Notes under the pieces: model-generated
What the model was told of the DNA's origin: nothing
The model's input: the letters and a program-made list of their open reading frames with translations, nothing else
Database searches by the model: none
Made by a program: the position numbers and the translations under genes
Assembly (NCBI GenBank): GCA_963920665.1
Contig: OY987268.1
Coordinates: forward strand, 18,726,501 to 18,790,500
Source: Straminergon stramineum
Lineage: Eukaryota > Streptophyta > Bryopsida > Hypnales > Calliergonaceae
Direction of reading: 5' to 3'
Length of the DNA: 64,000 bases
Part shown: one piece after another, positions 1 to 10,600 of the stretch
How positions within the stretch are numbered: position 1 is the first letter of the stretch
How the letters are laid out: each line of letters starts with the position of its first letter

Positions 1-3000
1 GAAACCACCTTCATGCTTGAGCACATGTGATGCTAGGATGTACTACTCTTATTCTGACAATCCAAAAATGAGTAGGGCTGCTATTCATTTTGGTGAGCAT
101 GCTCACCCTATTGCAAAGGGAATGTATAGAGATTCCACGGAAACTATTTGCGGACTCATTGTAGAACAGGTGGCCAAAATACCAACAGCCACAAATTCAA
201 CAATTGCTCTCTCCGCTAGTAAAGACTTCTTAACTAACTATCTATTTCACAATGGAGAGGGAGAGAAGGAGATGTTGAAGGGAGAGGAAATGGAGGAGGT
301 CATGGATCATTTCCAATATTTGAGCAGTCCAAATATACGGAATGTTATCTCTTCTCTCCGCTCAAACAATCGAGGAGGTGTCATCGACCACATTATGACC
401 ATGAAGAAAGAGTCTAAATTCGAATTCATACACGACAGGTCTTCCCAGGCCAAGGCAAAGAGAAGGTGTACATTTTCAAAATGCTCACTGAAGGACCTGG
501 AAGTGGAGTAGACCTTGTCAAGCACATGCAACTAGGAGGTGATCTACAAAATGCATGGTTGATGTTCGACCATGTGAAGCGTGTGAAGGAGTGGACCACA
601 ATGGCCTGCCACGTATATGATACCGAGTACAAAAAGGTGATGACCATTTCAATATGCGATATGTAGTCTAAAGACACGGAGATTCAAGTACAATTTTGGA
701 GGAGCTTGAATGTAGTCATGGCGCATCATGGAGTGGCCGATCCTAACTTTAAAGGATTCATGGCAGACAGTGCTATGGCCAATTGGAATGCAGTCCGTAT
801 TGTCTATGGTACTGGTTCTGCAAATGAAAAAATGGAGAATCGTGAAAGGACTTGTTTGTTGCATTGGAGTAGTTCTCTTCATAAACATACACAGAAACAT
901 ATAAAAGAAACATTTCAGCAACAACATATTACTTTGTGTAAGCAATACAAGGATTCCAAGACTATGGAGCAAGCAGAGACCCATTATTTTGCAATACGGT
1001 CATGGTGGCTATCATCTGGAGCTGCTAATGAAGAAGCGCTTCATCACTTAGATCATTGGCTAGCATTTTGGCATTTCCGCTACCGACAGTGGGGAGGCTT
1101 TATGGACATGGTGAGTGCATTTGTAATTTGAATTGATATAAACTATAAAGGTTTTCATTTCATAAGGTATGCTTTGTTATAGAATGTTGTACCTAATTTG
1201 TTGAATATCTTTATGTGTTATTTCCAACGAATGAATTTGTGAATTCAAGTAGCTTATTTTGGTTGAGGGTAGTTCTAACAATTATTTAAAAAACAACCCA
1301 AAATAGGGGGTCCCTGTAGACATTGTAAATGCATCAGTTGGATCCGCCTGATGCATTTGTAGTATATGTAAGAACCCTTGTTTTTGGTAACTTCTTTAAA
1401 AATATTGGGGGGCTCAAATCATGTTTGTGATTATTTACCTTAACCAATGACTTGGATAATTAGTATAGTAGTCATTATGAGAGTAATGTATTTTTATATT
1501 AAAATGTATTTAATGTACTACCCTTAGAGACTTGAGAGTCTAATACTAATTTTTTGTGGAACCTTAAATCCTATGAATTTGAAGGTCTATAGAGCTTAAA
1601 AATTGAAGGGCTAACTCCTTGGTAAACTTGTGTGGATTTCTAGAAATTGAATTTGGAAGAGATGATGGACCTACCATCATGCAATTTATCTGAAACAATT
1701 CATAACAAGTGGCTTCAAATGTCCGGAAATGGAGGGAACAATTTATTTGATGCCACTTGTGACAACAGTATTTGTGCTTGGATGCAAATGACAAACTATC
1801 GTGCATACCTCAGAGGTCATGCATCTGGATCTAGTCCATCTAAAAGCGAGCTGAAGTTGAGAGCTGCCAGGCGAAGCGGAGATCCAAAGAAAATAGCAGA
1901 GGCACTTAATACATTGCCTGGAGCTGAGGGTGTAGGAACTCATATACCGCATTTAGAAGGAGAAGAGATCTTTGGAAGTACGAAAAGGAAGTTGGACGTA
2001 CCTATTGGTGATGAAGGAGACTCACACCGACCAGACAAAGTCAACTTTTCTCAACCTCGTGTTCAAACAAGGTCTACCACTGCATCTATAGATTCTTTAG
2101 ATGGCGAAGGTAAACAACATGAGGTAAGCACTTCTCGTTATGTTACAATTGCATGTGAAAGTGATTGCGACACATCAAAGTGGCACATTGAAAGGATCAG
2201 TCACAAATCGAATGCTAAATGTCAAGCTCAACAACGGGGATCACATATCAAGTGCATTGCCAAAATTGCAAAGGGAAAGAAGGGAACTGCAGCTCCCACC
2301 TATAGGGGTAGAAAAGAATATTATGGGAGTAAAAGAGAGGTGGTGGTAGACTTTTGGTTTTGTTGGGATGACATAGAACGATGTGTGAAAGGTACAAAAC
2401 GGAAGTGGATCATCGATTGGCCAGAGGTGCTAGAGATTTGGCCTATTTTGATTGGGACCAACCTCAATCGAGAGGAAACTTTGTTGCTGCAACATGCGGG
2501 CTTCTGCTTGCAAGAGCGTCCTATATTGTCGCCACATCGACTTTTCAACGTGTCGAAAATTCACAAGACTGTGTTGTTTGACCAACCACCACCACCAAAT
2601 CCAGATGCATATCCAACGGTTAGAAACAATCAAACTATACGGCGAATTGAAAATGCACCAAGTACAGAGCAACGGAATAAGTGGGAGAATGCTGGCAATA
2701 TTGAAGGACAAATACTTGGAGTGACACTACTTCCTTTTCCGGGGCTAGGAGCAATTGTATCATTGGAAACCGGGGCAGACCATAACAGAAATGTGTATCG
2801 AATTACAATGGGTATGTTTCCCACATGCACATGCCCAGACTTCGTCAATATGGTTGTTTCTGCCATTGGAGGTCGTCAACAGTATGTGAATTGCAAGCAC
2901 TTGTACTACTTGTATCGTTACTTCTGCAAGATGGACATCAATGATGACAAATTTATTCATGCACCAAGTTATAGCTTCAATGAGTTGAAGCTACTTCTAG

Positions 3001-3032
3001 TTCGAGTAGGAATCATCACAGTTTCAGAATAG
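1..3032 (+). pseudogene. MULE-type transposase, copy 1, 5'-truncated by window edge and broken
   Basis: Two exons are visible: the window start to 1110 (donor GTGAGT) and 1644-3032 (acceptor TTTCTAG), separated by a 533-base intron. Exon 1 aligns with the transposase core of the copy at 17022-21078, including the motif around DSAMANWN. Exon 2 is fully open (462 codons plus stop, the same length as in copy 2). Near its end it carries a SWIM zinc finger (CTCPD followed by NCKH), typical of MULE and FAR1-type transposases, which bind transposon ends in the nucleus. Breaks: a one-base deletion near 437 shifts the frame, and a TAG at 664-666 stands where copy 2 has CAA. Copy 1 keeps about eight residues (near 373-396) that copy 2 lacks. 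The 5' end lies outside the window. Confidence 0.85.
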
Positions 3033-3244
3033 GCATGGCTACATTTATCCTTGTACTTCACTCATATTGTATTCATTCACATATATTATAATTGAAATGA
3101 TTTGAAGCTTATGGAATTGTCTAGTGAATGAATTCTTGGAATATGAAAGTAGGTCTCATTAGTCAATTGTTTTGAAGTTAATTCATGTAAATGACTAAAA
3201 TTATGTACAACCCTAAATCCTATTTCAGTAAGGCATATATGAAT

Positions 3245-3610
3245 ATAGAAAGAAAGTGTTTCTTTTTTTCCCCAGATTTGTCCCATTTGTAAACTTCTTC
3301 ATTGTCTTCTTAATTTCATTATTGTCCCCCTTAATTTTTCCATTTGTTTCTAGGTTTTTTCATTCTCCTTTCTTTCTTGTTATTCTTTCCCATTTTTTTC
3401 TTTCCCCATTTTTTGGGTTTCTCTATTTTTATTTTTTTCCCATTTTTTTCTTTCCCTTTATTTTCTTTACTTCTTTTTTTCCTTTTCCTATTTTTTTCTT
3501 TCTCCAATATTTTATTCTTTTCCCATTTTTTTCCCTTTATTTTCTTTCCCCATTTTGTTTCTTTTCCTATTTTATTATTTTTCCATTTTGTTGCTTCCCC
3601 CCTTTAGTTG
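3245..3610. repeat. Pyrimidine-rich low-complexity tract behind MULE copy 1
   Basis: Runs of T broken by CCC, with CCCATTTTTTTC-like words repeated throughout. It starts about 210 bases after the transposase stop. A similar tract lies at the same relative place behind copy 2 (21300-21510), so it belongs to the element. Long Phe-rich ORFs here are composition artefacts. Confidence 0.8.
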
Positions 3611-3719
3611 GTCATTTTTTAGTATTTGTTTCAGAATGTCAACATTCGACAGTACTTATAATCATGAAGAAAAATCAATTTTAGATTTGAAAATTACGTA
3701 TAGTAAAACACCTTAAGAT

Positions 3720-4265
3720 TAGGGTGAAATGTCTACTACACAAATCCACAATAGCTTGTGCTCATAAGCTAATCCTGACCTTTAGGTTGGCAACTCATCC
3801 TATATGTGTCCACTTATACTAGCGCATGTTGGAAATCCCAATTGTAATGAGATATTTAGAAGTCTTTACTCAATGTATTCAATCTAACTAGTCAAAATAA
3901 CACAACAAAGTTACTCTCAAATGACATCTGTTTGGCATACCTACAACGTTTGCCATATTTTCTGTTGTAGTCCTTGAACCAAATGCTCAAACTTTTCAAC
4001 AAAATTTGAAGGTCTTTTCCTGTTGTAATTAACAATTTCAAGACAATGGAAAATGATTCATATCACAATCCACGGTTATAGGGGACACAGTTATAGGTCA
4101 CAAAATTCACCATAAATAGTAAAAAATTCCTATTTTTGGAATTTCTTTTACGAAAAAAAAAAATGAAAGGAATATTTTATTAAAATAATGTTTTTAGGGC
4201 TCCACGCTCACAGCTCACAAGCTCACCGCTCCAAGCTCGCATGCTAGCGTCGTTGGCCACCATGC
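3720..4265 (+). repeat. 3' tail of MULE copy 1, ending in GCTCAC-rich block
   Basis: Similar over about 500 bases to 21640-22190. Shared landmarks are a GGGGACAC...TCATAGGTCACA-like stretch, a short AT-rich stretch, then a block of GCTCAC repeats ending in CTAGCGTCGTTG. Similarity stops just after that word in both copies, so it probably marks the 3' end of the element. I found no matching inverted 5' terminus. Confidence 0.6.
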
Positions 4266-5000
4266 GTCATTCTAAATAAATATGATTTCCCTACAAAGTA
4301 ACTATGATCAGAAGCCACGAATCAACAACACATGGCTATAAACAAAATCATCACCATCATAAAATATTTAAATGCATATATGCATCCAAAGGTTTATTAT
4401 AAGAAGTACGGAATAATCATTTTGGATATAAAGTCTCATTTGAAGTAAACCCTTCATAAAAATTTAGATAGAATATAAAGTGGAAGAACGTATTGCAATT
4501 GAACAATACAAAACTGCAGAGGGTTTAAGGGATAGACTCTTTCGATATTGAAGCCACATGTACGAAAATATAATTACCCACATCATTAGTAGTCAAAGGA
4601 ACAGAAAGAATAGATTTTTTATAATTCTGGAAGAAAGAAAATGTAAAGTAACATTAGAATTAGTACTGTCAAAAGTTATCCAATTCAAATAGTCCAAATG
4701 ATAATTTCAGCGTGTATCCCTTTGTAATCCTTACACAATATAAATTGGATCTAAGTAGTAATGCAAATGAAATTCTCGACTCATAGAATCATGAAATAGA
4801 GAAAGATATCTGAGTTGAATAAAAATTCCATATATTTAAAAAATAGGTTCTTCTGTGACCCAAAAAATAAACTGTCAAGTACAAAAAGTACTTTTTTGGA
4901 ACAATCACAAATAAGTCACTATGCGAGGCAGGCCAGATACAGAATGTATCCCATACGTATCTCATTACATGCAATTTTCATTCAAAAAATAAACCACAAA
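4266..5000. other. AT-rich stretch, no gene seen
   Basis: No ORF with convincing composition and no recognised repeat. It separates the MULE tail from the GC-rich island. Confidence 0.5.
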
Positions 5001-5002
5001 CA

Positions 5003-5560
5003 TCAATTGAAGAAGATCAAGGAACCCATTAAATCTTCGGTCAAATCATAAAGTGAAGCTCCATTGACAAGCGATCCAAAATTGAAAACCCGAGCAAGCG
5101 ATTGGTCTGGGGCTACCAGATCTAGAGCTCCGTAGGTTCGGCCGCGATTCCCTCCACAAAGACGCCAACGCCGACGTCGAAGAAAGTACACGTACCGAGG
5201 GACTTCTTTCATCAGAGGAGAGACGGCGCTGACATTGTCTATTGGTCTTCATTCGCTGCACAGCAGCTTCGAAGAGAGCGTTGTATGTTTGACTCCTGGT
5301 TTGGGAAGATTATCCACTGCGGTTTCTTCATTACAGCAACCATGGTGATGGAACGTAACCTCAGATCAAGAAGGAACAATGTTGGAGAAGTCCCTGGCAC
5401 AATAGCGGCACTATCGACTTCAAGCTCAGGACTAAGTCCCAAAACCCAATCCTCAAGTCATTTCAAAAAACATCATTATGGTCGTCGTCAACGTAACCTC
5501 CATTTCTCTTCAGTAAAACAAGACCCCTCGGGACAGAGGGGTTTCCCTCAGTTGGTCCGC
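5003..5560. other. GC-rich island of unknown content before the tandem array
   Basis: About 550 bases clearly richer in G+C than the surroundings. Minus-strand frames are open at 5003-5212, 5046-5261 and 5239-5442, and one plus frame at 5285-5611, but none resembles a family I know. It could be captured exon sequence or the degenerate start of the 288-base array: the words ACCCCTCGGGACAGAGGGG near 5523 resemble the palindrome inside each array unit. No function is assigned. Confidence 0.3.
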
Positions 5561-5569
5561 AATGTGATC

Positions 5570-7419
5570 CTTCTTTTTTTTTTGGGAAGTATTGTCCATC
5601 TAGTGATTTGAGTTTGTTTTGGGCAGGCCCAGTCTCGATGATCTGTGCATAGCAAAGTGACTCCAAGGACCCCTCTCGGGTCCGAGAGGTCCCAAGGTCT
5701 AGGGCCAGCCATGCATACCGATCTCCACTGAAGAGCGCGCGGTGGACTCCGGGTCAAGGGTCCCCTCTGTTTGTGGAAGTTTTGAGTCGATCTAATTTTT
5801 GGGTATGCCGATCCTTTCCGCACTAGTGGTCTTTCCAGAGGTATGCTTAGTGCGTTCCTCCTCTTTTTTTTGGACAGTCTTTGCAATCTTGCGATTTGAG
5901 TTTGTTTTGGGCAGGCCTAGTCCTGATGATCTATGCATAGCAAAGTGACTCCTAGGACCCCTCTCGGGCCCGAGAGGTCCCAGGGTCTAGGGCCAGCCAT
6001 GCATACCGATCTCCACTGAAGAGCGCGCGGTGGACTCCGGGTCAAGGGTCCCCTCTGTTTGTGGAAGTTTTGAGTCGATCTAATTTTTGGGTATGCCGAT
6101 CCTTTCCGCACTAGTGGTCTTTCCAGAGGTATGCTTAGTGCGTTCCTCCTCTTTTTTTTGGACAGTCTTTGCGATCTTGCGATTTGAGTTTGTTTTGGGC
6201 AGGCCCAGTCCCGATGATCTATGCATAGCAAAGTGACTTCCAGGACCCCTCTCGGGCCCGAGAGGTCCCAAGGTCTAGGGCCAGCCATGCATACCGATCT
6301 CCACTGAAGAGCGCGCGGTGGACTCCGGGTCAAGGGTCCCCTCTGTTTGTGGAAGTTTTGAGTCGATCTAATTTTTGGGTATGCCGATCCTTTCCGCACT
6401 AGTGGTCTTTCCAGAGGTATGCTTAGTGCGTTCCTCCTCTTTTTTTTGGATAGTCTTTGCGATCTTGCGATTTGAGTTTGTTTTGGGCAGGCCCAGTCCC
6501 GATGATTTGTGCATAGCAAAGTGACTCCTAGGACCCCTCTCGGGCCCGAGAGGTCCCAAGGTCCAGGGCCAGCCATGCATACCGATCTCCACTGAAGAGC
6601 GCGCGGTGGACTCCGGGTCAAGGGTCCCCTCTGTTTGTGGAAGTTTTGAGTCGATCTAATTTTTGGGTATGCCGATCCTTTCCGCACTAGTGGTCTTTCC
6701 AGAGGTATGCTTAGTGCGTTCCTCCTCTTTTTTTTGGATAGTCTTTGCGATCTTGCGATTTGAGTTTGTTTTGGGCAGGCCCAGTCTCGATGATCTGTGC
6801 ATAGCAAAGTGACTCCTAGGACCCCTCTCGGGCCCGAGAGGTCCCAAGGTCCAGGGCCAGCCATGCATACCGATCTCCACTGAGGAGCGCGCGGTGGACT
6901 CCGGGTCAAGGGTCCCCTCTGTTTGTGGAAGTTTTGAGTCGATCTAATTTTTGGGTATGCCGATCCTTTCCGCACTAGTGGTCTTTCCAGAGGTATGCTT
7001 AGTGCGTTCCTCCTCTTTTTTTTGGATAGTCTTTGCGATCTTGCGATTTGAGTTTGTTTTGGGCAGGCCCAGTCTCGATGATCTGTGCATAGCAAAGTGA
7101 CTCCTAGGACCCCTCTCGGGCCCGAGAGGTCCCAAGGTCCAGGGCCAGCCATGCATACCGATCTCCACTGAGGAGCGCGCGGTGGACTCCGGGTCAAGGG
7201 TCCCCTCTGTTTGTGGAAGTTTTGAGTCGATCTAATTTTTGGGTATGCCGATCCTTTCCGCACTAGTGGTCTTTCCAGAGGTATGCTTAGTGCGTTCCTC
7301 CTCTTTTTTTTGGACAGTCTTTGCGATCTTGCGATTTGAGTTTGTTTTGGGCAGGCCTAGTCCCGATGATTTGTGCATAGCGGAGTGACCCCCAAGACCC
7401 CTCTCGGGCCCGAGAGGGG
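5570..7419. repeat. Tandem array, period exactly 288 bases, about 6.4 copies
   Basis: The anchor GGGCAGGCC starts at 5621, 5909, 6197, 6485, 6773, 7061 and 7349, an invariant 288-base step. Units differ at only a few positions. Those around 6773 and 7061 are most alike, for example sharing GAGGAGCGC where others have GAAGAGCGC. Most units contain a perfect palindrome, CCTCTCGGGCCCGAGAGG, and a GCGCGC word. The array is much more GC-rich than its flanks. Because 288 is a multiple of three, a minus-strand frame stays open for 448 codons (5917-7263). I read that as an artefact of the period. Confidence 0.95.
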
Positions 7420-7641
7420 TATAGACTTGGGCCCTGCATACGTACTACCATATTTTATTTGATGTGCATACATTCCATATTTGAGTTGGCGGTTGGTGGG
7501 CTGCGATAATCTTGGGATATTTTCATGGAGGGGGATTCTACAGAAGAGTTCTGCACAAGGAGGGATTCCAGGAATGGGCCTTACATTTTTTTCCTTGACT
7601 TTTTTCGTGATTTGGTCATAACTTGAGTCGGTTTTATTCAG

Positions 7642-10600
7642 GACGTTTCGGCCACCCTGGCCAATGTTCTCATTGATGGGACTGAAGGAAGTCGGGACAT
7701 ATGAGTAGTAGCTGAACTACCTCTTGAGGTCTCTGTGGAGATGGAGACAGCCAAGTCACCACCTTCTGGTATTCTGGAAAATCCATTACCCAGACCTAGG
7801 GTAAGCTTGGACGCGTTTATACGGGACTTAGGCACAGACAATGATGACATGTCTAGTCAAGGAGAGTCATCACCTCCTCATTCCTCCTGCACCAGCATAG
7901 GAGATGACCAGCATGTGGTTGTTGATTACGATACTGAGGACATGACGGAGTATTGCACATGCAACCATGTGGATGTAGAGGTCACATCCGGTGTAGTGTC
8001 TGATGCTGATATTCTTATATTCTGTTGTGGACAGTACAGGGCTCTCAATGAGGTTTGTGTTTGTGCTGTTTGAGGCGGATTGAGTACTTTTGTAGTGGTT
8101 ACTTTGAGATAACACAAATGAGTACTTAAACAAATGTTTCTACTATTATTATTATTATCAGACTCCCATGTTCGTGTGCTTATTTCATTTTCTCGTGACC
8201 AAATGAAGCTGATTCATCATTTGAATTATAATTTTATTATACTTCTCTTCTCAATACAGAACATTACTTCATCAGGACCTCTTCACTCTCCAACGAGGTC
8301 GACTGGGTCAACGATGGTGGATGTGGGTTCACAGCCAGGCATTGGCTCGGACGTGGAAATGGATGACGGTGTCGAGGACCACCTCCCTAGAGGTCAGCAT
8401 CACTACATGGAGGATGACATCAAGAGGTCCCAAACAATGGACACAGTGTCTATCATTTCGAGTTTGCAGTTGACCACCTCTGATCTCTCCCGCATGCAGA
8501 TTCCTCTTTGCCGACTGGTGCCTATGCCTATGGTCCGACCGACACTCTCTTGCGATCTTACATTGCTTGAGAATCAGTTTAGCCATGGATATGAAGAGGG
8601 CGCAAGGGTTTTTTATGTCTCCATTTCGGATGAAGATGGTCAGACAGCAATGTCCTTCGATAGAGAGAAAGATGAGTGGGGGCCCATATGGAATTCGGTG
8701 AATGATCAGTTCAATCTTTCATTGAAGTCCAAGGCAGCTCTGAAGCACTTGGTGGACTACAAGTTCTTTGTTTGTGATGGAAATCACAGACGTATAGCTT
8801 GGATGAACCATATTAACCGACTTCATCAAACAGAGAGGGAGTGGCATATTTCCGTGGACTCCATTGTACTTGATATACGGAATCGTATCGGAGTGGCAAT
8901 GCAGGCAATGCACGACATCAACAAGTATGCCTTACCTACTTGGATTTAACCAACTGAACTTATTACACATCTTCATTTTGATTTTAATTCATGGTGTAGT
9001 TTTTTTCATGGGCAACTCATGTGCTAGAGTGGTGTGGTATGACAGGCATACTGAAAACTCTCATGTCAAGACAAATCTCGTACACACATTGTACCGCGTT
9101 CAGAAATATAGAGTTATGGATCTTGAGAAGTTCAACGAACTTCTCAGTCAGGATGACATTAAAACCTGCCAGCAGATTACACGGAGGACATGGTATTCCA
9201 TGCCCTTGGAGGTCTTCACTTCCTTCATCTTCAAGGTAAAATATGATTCCCTTACTAGTTGGTTATCATTTCAACGCAAATTAATATCTCTTTGTTCTTT
9301 ACTTTACTTTCTGTCCGAGCACACCTTGTTCTTATGTGCTACGCTTGCTATTTCAGCAGCTGCTAATGCTACAGTTCGAAAGTACAACGAGGAGACCGTG
9401 GACGATGACATGTCGAAAGAGGGAGTTGCAATGGCAATGTGGTGTTCAATTAAGGAAACCATAGAGAAGCTGTACAAGAAATTATCGAAGATTGTAGCGG
9501 TGGCCAACCCTGCACTTGGAAGAGATTGGTTGGAAGAGGTACAGTCCACTTATAGTTGAAATTAGAGGATTGAAACTCTACTCTAGTCTTCTGTTTCTAA
9601 ACAAGTGTTCTTTGCTTGGACACAGATTGAATGGCACTGGAGCCTGTACTCCAGCCCCGAGTTGACCTTAGAGAAGTTGCAAATGATTGCGACAGCCAAC
9701 GTCAATGCGATGTTCAAGATTAGGTGGTTGAAATGGATCAATGCCTCGGCTCCCACTCGAGAGGCACGCCGCTTCCCACCGTGTCCTGTGAATGAGGAAA
9801 AATTATAGGTTTTCCTTAGTAAGGCATGCTGGTATGCAAGGGTATAATTTTCTTTCTATGCATTCCTATCCCTCTTCATAGTACTGTTGTAAATTTTAGT
9901 TTCTATGTTCACATTCCTTTAATCTAATATACAAAAAAATATAAAGTTCTCACTCACTTGACCATGGATGGTGATCCCCATGTACTAGCAGATTGAGGAG
10001 ACAGCTACTGAGATGTTCGACTCCATAATCCAGGCGGATAATATATCTATGGACTTCTCCGTCTCTACCGAGCCGCAAACACTCTCCGAGTATTTGGAGG
10101 GATGGAGAATGAAGCTTTGGGATCATGCTTATACAGGCACGTTCAAGGGTGCTGACGCCTTCAAGAAGTCAGACTCCTTCAAGGACTTTAGGGGATCCGT
10201 ATTGGCAGTTAAACGCGTGATATACAGGTACATGTCTCTCTGAATAACCATTCCGTTCTCTTCCTCTAATATTGAATGTGCCTTCACAGTCGACTAAGAA
10301 CTACCTATGCAGATGTGTCCAGTCTAATTGAGTTGTCTAGGACCTTTTCTAATGGAGTTGGTTCTATTTCTCTTAAACGTTCTTGTGATGTATACTGAGA
10401 CATGCGGTCGTTTGACTCGCTTCCATATATTCTAAATTTCTATTGCAATTTGGTCTTACACACACCTAACTACTCATCCATGAAGTGAGATAGATTAACA
10501 TGAAAAATTCATTTATAGGTACTTCAAGTTCGAGTTATATGGCAAAAAAGCCCTTGCAAAGGCTGATTTGCCCCTATTTCTCACCACGTGGCTGGATCGA

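Noticed and set aside
3256..3684. 142-codon Phe-rich ORF
   Set aside because: It lies entirely in a pyrimidine-rich low-complexity tract; the composition alone gives TTT/TTC/CCC codons.
5917..7263. 448-codon minus-strand ORF across the tandem array, plus its 63-74-codon sisters in another frame
   Set aside because: It exists because the 288-base period is a multiple of three and the unit lacks a stop in that frame. No start context, no domain, and two frames are equally open.
5570..7419. CRISPR-like array
   Set aside because: The 288-base units are contiguous with no spacers and the context is eukaryotic.
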